Below, piece by piece: positions 13,388 to 25,500 of a DNA stretch of 64,000 nt. The stretch comes from Motacilla alba alba. Lineage: Eukaryota; Chordata; Aves; Passeriformes; Motacillidae. Where the stretch lies: the NCBI RefSeq assembly GCF_015832195.1, contig NC_052032.1, positions 5,028,618 to 5,092,617 on the forward strand, read 5' to 3'. How positions within the stretch are numbered: position 1 is the first letter of the stretch; each line of letters starts with the position of its first letter. Below the pieces are notes generated by a model, which was given only the letters and a program-made list of their open reading frames with translations, ran no database searches and had not been told where the DNA came from. A program made the translations under genes and the position numbers.

Positions 13388-13522
13388 CAAAAAGCAGCAG
13401 AAGGGCTGGAGAATACGTGAGTTCAGAGCACATTTGTCACGATGGCTCTGTACAATGCACACAGGCCTTGGAAGAACCTCCTGCAGCGGCAACTCCAAAC
13501 GCTGAAAGCACATGTTCTGTTT

Positions 13523-13815
13523 TCATGGAATATCCTGAGCGGGAAGGGACCCACAGGGATCACCCAGCCCAGCCCCTGCCCTGCCCAGACCCCCCAACAG
13601 CCCCACCCTGGGCATCCCTGGCAGTGCTGTCCAATTCTCCTGGAGCTCTGGCAGCCTCGGGGCCGTGCCCATTCCCTGGGGAGCCTGGGCAGTGCCAGCA
13701 CCCTCTGGGGGAAGAACCTTGCCCTAATATCCAGCCTAAACCTTTCCTGACCCAGTTCCAGCTGTTGCCTTGGGTCCTGTCCCTGTCACAGAGAGATCAG
13801 TGTCTGCCCCTGGTG
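13523..13815 (-). mobile_element. CR1 LINE fragment, different subfamily
   Basis: Plus-strand landmarks are ATGGAATATCCTGAGCGGGA, AGGGACCCACAGGGATCACC, CATTCCCTGGGGAGCCTGGG, CTCTGGGGGAAGAACCTTGC, CCTAATATCCAGCCTAAACC and the terminal TCCTGTCCCTGTCACAGAGA. This is the reverse complement of a CR1 subfamily distinct from the copies at 1.2 and 55.4 kb. Short deletions are present and no coding part remains. Confidence 0.88.
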
Positions 13816-15264
13816 ACAGCATGCACCGCTCTTTTGGGATATAAGATACAAATTTATGAGGGGCTGCAAATCACCTTTACTTTTTTAAATCTTACCCCAA
13901 TGCTGGAGCACCTAAACCTGCAAACACTTGAAAGTCAGACCAAGATTTCCTTGAAATAATCCCCACAAATTTTGAGATGTCACAATAATCTCATCAATAT
14001 ATCCTGGATATTACCAGTTCCATCTGATCAAATTTTTACGTTTGCAAATAGAATAATCTAATGACCTAATTTCTGAAGGAGGCCTGTTATTTATTAACCA
14101 TGATGTAAATTCTACCAGCATTAGAATAAAGAACATTGGGCTTTTGAATTTCTGCTATTTTTAAAGATCCAAATCTCTGGGGCAATTAATCATTTTCCTG
14201 ACATATTGAATTCAGCCATGTGTTATAGCAACAAAACTTGCAGTTTATGATGCAACATTAACTTGTCAGCAAGAGGGACAATTCATGACTGTCTATGGGT
14301 AGCAAGTGGCAGGCAAATTTGGACAACTATCCTATAGTTTTTGCAAGCATCAGCAAATTTTGTTGGCAAAGCCAATGTAGGCAGTGCATAATATACGCTT
14401 TTGCTTGTATATATTAAAAAAAAAATCCAAACCCAAAGAATATAATCCCCTGCCAGGAGTTTCCACTTATTTTCCATAACGAGAGCTGGAGGGTCTGTAA
14501 AAGCTGGTCTCATAAAAAGAAATTGCAAAGGATGAATTTTTCCTTTACGAGGGAGATGGAATGAGTTGGAGTTTGGATTGTTTGGATGCACGAGTCTTCC
14601 TGACACGCAGTTTATCAGCTGTGCTGCTGCAGGGGGGGGTCCAGGTGGGGACAGGGACAGTGTGGGGGCAAGGACAGAGCCCACAGTGACAGGGCACACT
14701 GAGCTTGGGAGCACCAAGAGCAAAATGCAGCTTTCAGGAGCAACGGTGGCCTTGGCACAGCAGCAGCCTGGCTGTTTGGGGCATTTTCTTTGAGGTATCG
14801 GGGAGGAAAGAGCTGGAAAAGCTCCAAGGGAGGAGAGGGGGGCACTTTGCTGCTGTTTGTGGTGGGGCTCCGAAGGGTCCTTGAGAGTGCAGGGAAGTGG
14901 CTTTGCCTCGAGTGCCAAAGAGGAAATCCAAAGATAAAAGAAAAGGAAGAATTATTGGGCAGAGCAAACAGGTTTAAAACAAAATCATCCCAGTGCTGCT
15001 CCAGGCAGATACGAGCTGAGGCAAAACCTCCGCCAAGGCCAGAGCAGAGGCAGCCATGGGAGGATGAGCCAACACGTGGGACCTGAGCAGGGCTTTGGCA
15101 GGGTGGGGATGGGGATTTTGGCAGGGTGGGGAATGAGAGGCCACGTTCTGGAAATGGCAAACCCCCCAGAGTTACTGCACTTGGGTCAGGTCCTGTAGCA
15201 GGGAGAGAGCTGAGTGAGCTGAAGCCATGGCTGGGGTGCTGCAGGAGGGTGGGAGGCTCCAGGA
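13816..15264. other. Intergenic spacer, A/T-rich then G-rich
   Basis: No gene is seen. From about 13830 to 14470 the DNA is clearly A/T-rich with almost no CpG, and includes the 25-bp sequence shared with 18972. From about 14600 the composition shifts to G-rich plus strand. A short tandem (TTTTGGCAGGGTGGGGA, twice) is near 15093-15134. The minus-strand frames at 14283-15271 are long but not recognisable. Confidence 0.5.
14237..14261 (+). repeat. 25-bp sequence shared with 18972-18996
   Basis: This 25-mer starts CTTGCAGTTT and ends GCAACATTAA. It matches 18972-18996 exactly in the same orientation, and the flanks do not obviously align. I cannot assign it to a repeat family. Confidence 0.85.
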
Positions 15265-15451
15265 TGGGCAAATCCCCTGGTTCTGGTGCAATAACCCAGT
15301 TACTGTGCAGTGGCTTGGCTGTTTTGGGGATCAGAGGCTGGGTTTGTGGTGCTGCATGGCCACGCTCAGCAGAGGAGCACCAGAGTGCTCAACAAGAGGT
15401 GTCAGCCTGGAATGAGATCCTTTGGCTGTGGTCTCCTGCATCCCAGCTACA
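15265..15451 (+). repeat. Duplicated block, copy 2 (single 38-bp unit)
   Basis: This is the second copy of the block at 13102-13387. It has a single GAGGTGTCAGCCTGG unit ending in CTTTGGCTGTGG, followed by the shared TCTCCTGCATCCCAGC right edge. Having one unit here and four in copy 1 suggests the tandem expansion followed the duplication, or that copy 2 contracted. Confidence 0.9.
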
Positions 15452-16446
15452 GCAACCAAAGATCTGTGGCGGGCTTTGGGGAGAGGGGTGAAGAGTTTTA
15501 CCTGCAGTAAGGCTGGGTAGGAGGCTCTGTGTCCCAGAGAATATAAATGAGGAATCAGCAGCAGGTGAAGAAAGCTAACATTGCTCCATGTGTTGCACAG
15601 TGTGATGAGATGGTGAAGATTAAATGCTGATGGAGGTGATTATGGGCTGCCATTCCCCTCATGGTGGCTTTGGACTCAGACTCAATGCAGGCTGAACTGG
15701 GAGAAGTGTGGCTGCAGTGCTGGCCCTCCCCCAGGCACTGGCACCGGGCTCGGATCGCTCAGTGTCATCAGCAGGGGACTGGCACACCGTGGAAGAGCAG
15801 GGTGACACCAGCCTGCTGCGGCTGTCAGGGGTTTCCAAAACACAGCTAGGAGAGAGCACAAAAGCAGGGTGGAGGCTGTGTGATGCAGACACGCTCAGTG
15901 CCACATGCACAGCGTGGCTTCGTGGCACGAGTCCCCAAATACCTTCGTGGCCCCAGAGGAGGCTGCTCCCTGCAAGGCTGATCCTGCATGAGGGGCTGTG
16001 GTGTGAGCTGGCTGTGTGGGTTGTAGGGATGGCATGTCCTGGCTGCTCCTCCCTGACCACAGACCCTTTTTCCAGCTGAGGGATGCTGGCCTCCTAGCTG
16101 GGAGCTGAGAGACTTCACCAATTTAGGTTTAAGCTGGATAAAAGAGGCTTCTATAGCAGCAAGTTGTGATGGAAAGCACAAGTTCCATTCCATTTGGGGA
16201 TGGGAGCATATGGCCCCCAATATCTTCACAAGCCTCCCAGAACACAGCGATTTTTGTCTTGTTTCCCTCAGATCAGTTGATTGCTGTAATGTGGGAAAGA
16301 CTGACTTATGAGGGACATTAGCACAAATTATCCCGATGAAAGGAAACAGAGGGAGTGTGAAAAGAGATCAGCTCAGCTGAGCTGGGAGCTGCTCAGTGCC
16401 CTGAGAGTCAAAAAGTAGAAACTAGATCAAACAAATAGGCATACCT

Positions 16447-16468
16447 AAAAAAAAAAAAAAAAAAAAAA
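16447..16468. repeat. Poly-A tract (22 A)
   Basis: An uninterrupted run of 22 A is followed by an A/C-rich stretch. No retrogene is recognisable upstream, so it is called a simple repeat. Confidence 0.92.
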
Positions 16469-18971
16469 GCCAAAAAAACCCCCACCAAAAACAGCAGAAG
16501 GAAGAATCATTGTGAAGGAGACTGATCAGGCAGCCAACCTCTGCCCAGCTGTGAGGTAAAAGAGGCCAGAACATTCCGTGTTTTCAGAACATCCATCCAA
16601 ACCTGTGTGACTGCAGCTTGATATTCCAGTTACTGCTCTGCAGGCATTGATGGTGTGGGCTCACACTTGGATAACTGGCCGGGATAAAATTGACCCTCAA
16701 GGACCCAAAATAGTGTCCAAGAGGGTTCTGAGTGCCAGTTTGCTCCTGGCCCCCTTCAAAGGCTCTGGGGATGACTGATGTTACTGAGAACTGAAAGAGC
16801 AAACTCTACTTTAGGAAGTGCAGGGAGGACGAAATCAGGAACTGCAAAGCAGGATTTCTCCTCTCCGGCTTTGGGAGTGAGGGAATGGCTGATGGCTGCC
16901 CTTTTTTGTCAGAAATGAAACCTGTGAAATCCAGCAAGTTAGCTGCAGTGATATGGCAGGAGGGTGTGTGGATGGGGAGGAGCAGCAGATGATGATGTAT
17001 GTAAGGTTTTTGACATTTTAGTGCTTGATGTCCTTGCAATCAATCCAGTGTGATATGGATTGTTAATGTGCACAACAGCAGTTCCTTTTTCCAAATTACT
17101 CATTACTCTCAGAATATTGCCAAACTGGAGGTAAGAAGAAGTTTCCAGGCTCCAAGGAGGTCAAGAGCAGTTCAGTGGTGCTTTGTCTGGATTTTAGGAC
17201 CCCTTTATACATTAAATAACTGTATGGTCAAATTCACACTGGAGGGAGTGAGACGGCACCAAAATGCCTGATTCTGTGTCTGCTCCTGGTTTATAGCCAG
17301 AAATCAACTTTTTAGATTTCTCCATGCAGCAGTTGGTGCAGAGCCCTCCCTGCTTTGGTCTCAGAGCCTCTCCTGTCCTGCGGTGGCAGGTGGCTGCTGC
17401 TGCAGCACACAGCTGGCTGCTGTGGTGGCATCACGAGGGCTTTGGGTTGCTCTATTCTCCCCCTGCCTGCCAGGCTCTGCTGCTGGAGCAGGAGTGTCTC
17501 AGTCTCAGGGAGCTGGCATTTGCTTTCTAACAGCCAGTTATTTCACAGTGACCTTCTCATGGCAAGCCAAGTGCCAAACCCACAACAGACACAGAGAAAG
17601 TGTTTTGAAGTGACAACTACTTCAAGTGCAAGCCAATCCTTTGCCCATGAGTGTTTTCCTGGTGGATGTCTTTCCTTGAACCTGCCTTTTTGATTTTTGT
17701 CCCTGATTGATGGTGTCAGAGCATTCCTTGGCTGTATCATCTGAATCCCACAAAATCCCTTGATCCCCCCTGTCCAGTTCCAGACTTGTTTATGGAACAG
17801 AGTCTGTGTAGGTATTAGGGTCTGAATTAGAAATGGAGGAGCAAAAATGCATCACAGTGTCAGGCTGGCTTTTCAGCAGTACTTGGCACAGGTCAAAGAA
17901 ATCATGTCCTCATGATTGCTCTGAGGATGTTCCAGCCTGGATCACTCTGCAGGCAGAATGGGGCTGAGCTGGGTAGCCTTAAATATGAAAATTCAAACCT
18001 CAGCTGTGGTGTTTTGGCCAGCTATCCACGGCGCCTGGGCTGTGGGAGATGACAGCACAGCCATTCCTTCAGTCTGTTGGCTTCTGCTGCCTGACCAGGC
18101 ATCAGTGAAAGCTTCCTCTTTCCTTGCACCCTTTCCTCTCGGTGTGTGTGGAAATGCAGTGTTCTCTGCTACACTGGTGGTCACCTGGGCTGTTTCCCTT
18201 TGACTCAATCCAGACCTTTGAGCCTCCCTATGTCCAAGGAGCAGCATGTGACCGTGCTCAGGCTGTGCCTTGTGGGGGTGACAGGCTGGGGAACCAGAGA
18301 GTTTCTGCCTGGTCTGCCACGGGCTGCTGCCACAGAAGTGCAGATGCAGCCTGCTGATGGATCCCATGCTTTTCTACCCACACAGAGCTACAGCTCCACA
18401 TTTCAGACCTGCCAATACAATTACTGGGAGACAAACTGGTGTGGGCAGAGGGAAAGCCTCTTGTGATCTGGTGACAGCACATCCTGAAGTTGTGCTGCTG
18501 CCCGAGTGTGCTGTGAGGGTCTCTGCAATGTCAGAGCTGCTGCTGCTGTGGTGTCTTAGGAGAGCTGTTGATTGATTTGGTTGAACCTCCTGATGCAGCA
18601 GAAAGGTCTGAAATGTTCTCCTGAGAGCAGAGATGCCAAGTTTATTCATTTTTCTGATCAGAACTCCCCACTGTTGTGGTTCTGCTTTAATTATCCTGAA
18701 TCTTGATGCCACATGTTAGTTGTTGAGTTTGCACTGCTCAAGAGAAGAGCCCAGCACTTCCCTGTAGGTTCTCACTTCATTCAGGTATCATCAGTCTGTA
18801 ACAGTTCACTCTCAGGTATTAAAGTGGCTCCAAGGCCAAGGTTAAGCTCCTTGTGGATGCCAAAAAAGCCCATGGACAACTTCTGGCTGAGCAAACATCA
18901 GATCAGAGATGATCTCTGCAGACCTTTCCTCCTGTTTAACAGAATGTTGTGATTATTTGGACGGAGAAGTT

Positions 18972-18996
18972 CTTGCAGTTTATGATGCAACATTAA
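18972..18996 (+). repeat. 25-bp sequence shared with 14237-14261
   Basis: This is the second exact copy of the 25-mer. The left neighbour differs (TT before CTTGC, versus AA) and the right neighbour differs (G after ATTAA, versus C), so the exact match is limited to 25 bp. Confidence 0.85.
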
Positions 18997-19088
18997 GTGT
19001 GATGCTTTCGTGCAGTTCATTCCAGCCTGGTGCATTTTTGGTTTCTGGGTCAGAAGCAGAAAAGGCCCCATCTCCACCACCAAAGACC

Positions 19089-19502
19089 TGTTGCATTCAC
19101 ATCCTCTGAAAAATCCCTTTGCCCAGGATTTTTCTCCTGGGAAGCTGAGCAGCCTCAGAGAAAAGGAAAACAATTCTCATCTCATTTGCTTCTCCTGTGC
19201 TGTGCTCATGTGGAATGTGTTTGGGGATTGTTCACCCACAGGTGATTGTTCCATTGCATTCTGCTGGGAGTTGTTTTCACTCTTGGGCCAGTCAGGGCCA
19301 AGCTGTGTCAGGACTCTGGTAAGAGTCACCAGTTTTCATTATTAGCTTTTAGCATTCTGTAAGTGTCCTTTCTGTATTCTTTAGTATAGTATAGTATATT
19401 ATTCTTTAATATAATATCATAAAATAACAAATTAGCCTTCTGAGAACACGGAGTCAGATTCCTCATTCCTACCTTCATTGGGGACACGGTGAATACAATA
19501 AA
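19089..19502 (+). mobile_element. Solo LTR of an endogenous retrovirus, passerine type
   Basis: The sequence runs from TGTTGCATTCACATCC through CCTGGGAAGCTGAGCAGCCT, TCTCATTTGCTTCTCCTGTG, TTAGCATTCTGTAAGTGTCC, a TAGTATAGTATAGTATAT promoter-like A/T segment and CTTCTGAGAACACGGAGTCA. I remember this order from LTRs abundant in songbird genomes. No primer-binding site, gag, pol or env reading frame follows, so it appears to be a solo LTR. The exact ends are uncertain by about 10 bp, and the family name is left open. Confidence 0.75.
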
Positions 19503-22500
19503 AACCCCACATTTCTTCTGCACAAATCTTCTTTTCTTCCCAAACTCAAAGAGCTGCCTGGGCAGTGCTGCTGGGGGCTCCCTGGCTGTGGGCAGGAGCT
19601 GGGTGATCTTTTGAGCAGGGGCAGTGGAGGGCTGGGAGTGGAGCTGGGTTTGCTGGGAGATGTGTCCACCCTGAGCAACTTGGGAAGGACCTTGCCATGT
19701 TACACAGCAGCTTTGTGGCTGAGCAAAAATAAATGAGGGACTTATCCCACTGCCAAGGACCGTCAGTGGGAGGTCAGTGTTTGATATTTCCACACCCAAA
19801 AAAGCAGCCCCAAGCTAGAATTACAGTACAAAATACCCATTCAGACCTCTCCAGCCTCCTGTTTTCATTGACTTCCAACCCTGCTTGTACACACAGAGCC
19901 CCTTCCTTTCCAAAAGAAAACAGTATTGCTGATAAGGGACACTTATCTCAGCAAGTCATTACAAAACAAGTGAGCTTTTGTGTTTGCATCTGATTCCTGT
20001 CTCAATGTTAACAAACTCCTGGTACAGAAGCTTTATTTCCACTCTAAAGATGGCCCTTGGGGTACTATGTGAGATGCATTATATGTCTCATAAATACTTC
20101 CCACAGATGTTTGTTCCTTAAAAATAGGGGAAAAAAGAAAACAAACAGCCTCAAACTTCTTCAAGTTTCAACCTTTCATTTGTTCTGTAAAGGATTTCTA
20201 GACAATAATCCTTGGCTTTGCTGCTCATGGATATTTACCCTTCCCATACCCTCTGCTGAGATATTGCTGGCCTTTGTTCCTTTCAAAGAACCAGCCAGTG
20301 CTGGAGTTTTCTCTCCCCTCACAGTGGGTTCCCATTAAAACTGAACTCTTGCCCACAGCTGCAGTAGTTCCAATTTAATGTGTTATTTCCAGCTGGAAAT
20401 GTTGGGTTACAGCTCAGGCAGGTGTGGTGGTACTGTGACACAGGGGCTCCTCCTGATGGAATCTCTGCCGCAGGAAGGATTTCCATGAGGTGCTCAGCTC
20501 TTTCCAAGGTAATCCCTAAGACAGAGGATTTTATGGAAGAAAAGTTTTTCAGGGCAATTTCCAAATTCTTTCACAGTAACCCTGCGGTTTTCCTGTCTCA
20601 GGGGGTCAAACTGCCTTGCAGGTGCCAAGAAAACACCTTCCCACCCCACCTGGGGAAGTGCACTGAGGAAAAAGTGTCCCTGAGAGCCAGGAAGTGTGAG
20701 AGTGGAGGTGGCTTGTCCTGGATTTCTGGTGAGATGCCAGCTGTGCCCAGAGGCTGCAGCAGCTGCCACCCTGGGCACAGAGGGTGTCCTGAGCCCCAGA
20801 GCAGGCTGTGCTCAGCTGAGGGCAGCTTGGTTGCAGCCCTGGGATGTGAGAGGGTGGGAGAGAGCTCTCCCAGCCTGGAGTTGAAACAGCCACCCCATAC
20901 CTCGCTCCTGCAGCCAAAATCTGATGCAATTCTGATTTGGATTATTTGTGCCAAACAAACCGGAGTGGGCTGTAACTATCCCTGACAAATAATTAAAAAA
21001 GAGATGCCTGGAAAACATTCTCCTTCCAATAGGAAATTTTTTTTTTATGGAAAACTCCAATCCAGATTATTTCAATTCTTCTGTGACACTTTGAGACTCT
21101 CACTGCTCTCCAGCAGACCTGCATGTCTGCTCCCAAAGCACTTCCCTGTGTTTGTGTCATGGGAGCCCCCAGCAGTGGTGTTGGGGGGATGTTTTGGGCT
21201 GGGAATGCTGCCTCAGGAGGAGCAGAGGGATTTTGAATAACTGATCCAACATCCTGTGAGCTGCTTCGTGTTTTATTCAGAATTTTCTGGTGTTCTTTTG
21301 GAAGGGAAGATCACCCAACCCTTAATCAGAAATCTAATTTCCAACTGAAGGAGTTCAAATGGACTATTTTGTTTTCCTTTGCTTGCTGAATTTTAATTTT
21401 AAAATCCCAGTTTAAAACAAGCTACTTGTTTTAACAAGAACAGTAAGTCCTACTGAGATACCCAAAGAATCTCCCTCTTTTAGATCTATTTGAAGGTTGG
21501 GTCTGTGGTCCTTTTTCTGATCCCTGGCCAGTAATGAGCCTTGCTCCCTGCTCAAGGATTCAAACATCTGGGCAGTTTGTGTCAAAGGAGAATTTCTAAA
21601 GCCATCAGTCAAAGCCTGGCCTGAGGAAATGACACCACCAAGTCACTTGGAGGTGTAGGAGGTTTGGTGCCCAGTTTGATCCACTCCTTGAATTCTGCTG
21701 CCTCTAATGCTGTCCACAAGGAGGTCTGGAATTGCTGAGTGTCCTAGGTGTGTGCACACTTGGCTGCCAGCCCCACAGACCACCTCACACTGAGGGTATG
21801 GGAAGCTCTGAAACATTTCCCAGTCCCTCTCCTACCACTGCCTCGTCTGAGATCTGTTTACAAGCATGAATAATTTTAAGCATTTAAGTAGTCTTCAGAG
21901 GGATTACTTGCATGTCATGGCATGTAGGCTGTAGCTCTTCAAGAAGAGTTACGTATCTTTTGGCCTCGAATGGGAAAATGGAAATTGAAAATGCAGAGGG
22001 GGAGAGAAGAGGGGCTGTCCCAGGTGCCTGTTCTGCTCCTGCCCATCCTCACCCAGCCTCTTGCCCTTTGCTGCTACCCCAACTTGGATAATGCACCTGG
22101 AAGAAGCTGACTTTTAAAACCAGGAGTACTGTGAGCTGTTGGATTCCTGTTGCCCTCTGGCATTGTTTCACTCCAACCTCTGCATCCCAGTCATTGCCAG
22201 CCCTGTTTCAGCTGGGGTTCTGCACTCTCTGACTAGAGTGGGAGCAGGGTTTGTTTGGGGGCACAGTTCCTTGAGGGAATGGTTGGATCTTGATGGATAA
22301 AGCAGAAGAGTTTGGGGGACTTGGGGGTGTTTGTGGTTTGGGGTTTTTTTTTAAAAAGCCACAAACAACAACAACAAAAAAATAAAAAGCCACTAAAAAA
22401 TGAAGGTCTTTGCTACTTTTGAAACAATTCCTTTATTAATTTTGACTAGTTTGGCAAAAGCAGCTTTAACACCCCTGTACACCCTGTCCTGCATGGGCTG

Positions 22501-25500
22501 TAATGACTCTTTGCTGTCATATAACCTAACAGCAAAAATGGCCAAATTCTGCCAAAGGCACAGACCCAGGGCACAGGAGCCCAGAGCCCTAATCTCCCCA
22601 GCTTTATGTCCTCCCCTCTTGCATCTACTTTTTTCATCTCCAATGAATAGAAGGCTTCATCTTTTTAAACTCCAGCAGGACAAGGCACATGTGGCCTGAC
22701 TCTACCACAAACTCCTCAGTAACACTCTCACTGTTTGGGGGAAGTAAATATGCGAATTTCAAAAGTCTTTCTGTGTGGAGAATCTGTTTGGATTTGTGCA
22801 GGAAGTGGGGAGCAGGCATATAGGTAGCAATATTAATGAAGTTTTTTATAAAGGCTTCATTCAAGGCTTTCAAAGAAAATATAACTCTTATGGGACCCAT
22901 AGTTTATCTGCCAAGTCCCAGAATCTGGTTGGAATTTAAAATATATATTTAAAGGTTTCTGAGAAGTAGAGGATTAGAAAGAATCAGGCCAGGAAGGGCA
23001 CTTGGGAAATTACTGCTTGAAGAGGAGGTTGGTCCTTGGGGTCTGAGCTCTGCAGTGGGGTGCACAGGCACCAGAGGAACAATCTTCCTCCTGCTGTACA
23101 GGAGCAGGAAAAGGGGGTGACTGGGACAAATCCAAACACTGCCCTGAACTCTTGTGCCATGGAAAAGTGGTGAAACACATCCAAAAGTCCTCCACCTGTT
23201 GATGGGCTCAGTCTTCATGCAAGACCTTGAATTCAAACCCTTTCCCTTTTCTCCCTCATGGGAGATGGCTGTGCTGCCTCATTTGCTGCCTTAAAAATGC
23301 TGTTTAAAGGTTTGGGTTCAAATCCTTCAGTTCCTTGAGTGTCCCAAGGTTGCTTGTTGGAAGAAAAGAGCTTGCACCAGGCAGGTGAACTGCTTGGAAA
23401 GGGAGGCAGGGATGTCAAGCCAGAGACAGCAGCTTTTTCATCCCTGAAATCCCTGCTGTGCCTAAATCCTTACTCTGGGGAGAGGAGAACCAATCTGAGA
23501 AGCTTTTTGCTTATTTTTGGGAGAAAACGGGTGCCCATATGGGAGCACAGAGCTGCCCAAGCTCCTTGCCCAGGACTTAATGACGTGTTTTGTGATCCAG
23601 GAGGATCACAGCTCAAGGGGTTTGTTCCCTCCCAGTCCTGTTTCTGCCTGGGGAAAGTAATCTGCTTCCTAATCTGCCGCAGCAGAGCTGAGGTTCCCTT
23701 TCCTCAGGTGCCAGACAGGTGTAACACCCCTGTCTCCTTTGCATCCTGCACCTGTGCCTTTCTTGGACTCTCTACAAGCCCTGTTCAAGGCTTTGGGGCT
23801 TGTCTGTGTGTTCACATTACATGACAAGAGATTTATTTTTTCATTCTTTGGGGACAGATCTTGTTAGCTTGGACAAGAAGAAGACGAGTGCAAGCCTGTG
23901 GGGAAAACAAACAAACAAAAAACCAACCCCAAAACTTCTAGACTTGTCTGCTTGCAATCAAAGCACACATGTGTCCCTGTGCCAGCAGGATGGTCCCTGC
24001 CCAGAAAGCTTCCACAGATGATGTGCAAATCCCCTGTTTATGCTGATTCTGCTCCTACCTGGCCCTGCTCCTGTCTGTTGCCCCTGTGCTTTGCACTCCC
24101 CATGCAGGCAAAGTCCTGCTTTCAAAGACAAGAGCAGGAGCACAAAGCTGTGCATTGGCCTCAACCCTGTTTAGAAAAATCAGCAGTGCTGATTTGGAGT
24201 GAAGGCAGTGCCTGTCCCTGGTCAGAGACCCTGAGCATGAAGGAGCACTCAGGGTGTAAATCTGGCCAGACTCATGGCCCTGTCCCCAGTGAGAGGGTAA
24301 AAACCAGCACAGAGTTTCCCTACATGTCCGGGTTTTTTCCAGTGACTTCAGCCTGGGTTTGGTTTGTTTTGTTGGTTTTTGTTTTTTTTTTTTCTTTTGT
24401 GATGGTTCCTTTCTTATTTAACACCCATGGACAGATTTTTCCAATTGCTTTCCAGGCTATCAATGGGTTGCACAGTTGAACTGGGGCTGCACCCTGCTCC
24501 CTGTGACTGCATTTTGCCAGGGATACATCTGATTTTCACACCTGTCCTGATGCTATCAGGCTCTAGTTAGTCTGTGTACTGGATCTGACACTTCAGCTGC
24601 ATCAATAGCAATTTAATGTGGTGGAAAGGATCCTGTGAATGTTACCTGCATTGAGCTCACAGCATTTCTTTCACATATTCTCTCCATTCTACCTATTCTG
24701 CCACCTTTTCACCTTTGCTGGGTCCTGGCCAGGTGTCACAGTTTAATGCAGTGGCTTTGTTGACATGTTACTGATAATCCTCTTTTCTTCTACCAGCTCA
24801 AGCCTCACTGTTAGCAGAACAAATCTGTATTTCTACTACTGAGGGATTTGCAGGAAAATTCTGGCTCTGACAACAAAACTCTTGGGCAGGGTTGAGTGAG
24901 ACCTCTATGCCACATTTCCATATGATCACAAAACTCTGTTTCAGTGACAGCAGGAATAACTACCTGGAGAACAGGGTCAGGTTTACACAAAGAATTTGAC
25001 AGGCTTTAAATAAAACAACAAAATGATGCTCCTGTTCTGCTGGGTCTGGTGAGGAGGTCCTAGCGCAATCTGAAGCCTCTCTCAAGTTCCCATCCTTCCT
25101 GGCCTTTTTTTCACTGAAGAGCATCCTTTCTTCTTTAGGTCACTGCAAGAGCAAATATTGGTGTTTACAGAATAAAAATAACCCAAGGGTTTTTGCTTCA
25201 GCGTCAAATGAATAGAAAAGACTTCCAAAGAACTTGGAAATTAAGAATGAAACTAGTGTGAGGAGGCTGCTCTCAGGAGCAAGCTGACAGGGAGAAGTCA
25301 AGATTATTTTCTTTAAGGGCTAAAATAAACCTTGAAAACACCCACCCTGTTGAAGAAGAGGGTTTTTTTTGGTGGCTCTGGTGGCTGAAATGCCCAGAAA
25401 AGGGTGGATATTTTGGCACGTGGGACAAACAGTGGCTAACAGGAGCAGCAAGCTTGTGACTCTCTCCATATATAAACTGGAGGTGATTCATCCTGGTTTT

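Larger units (their letters stand above)
15452..19088. other. Intergenic spacer with one poly-A tract and a palindrome
   Basis: No gene is seen. A 16-bp perfect palindrome built on CAGCTCAGCTGAGCTG lies at 16369-16384. Open frames near 15659-16229 and 17993-18367 are unremarkable. Confidence 0.55.

Noticed and set aside
14283..15271. Minus-strand frames of 211 and 218 codons
   Set aside because: They overlap each other in different frames, are Pro/Ser/Leu-rich and contain no motif I recognise.
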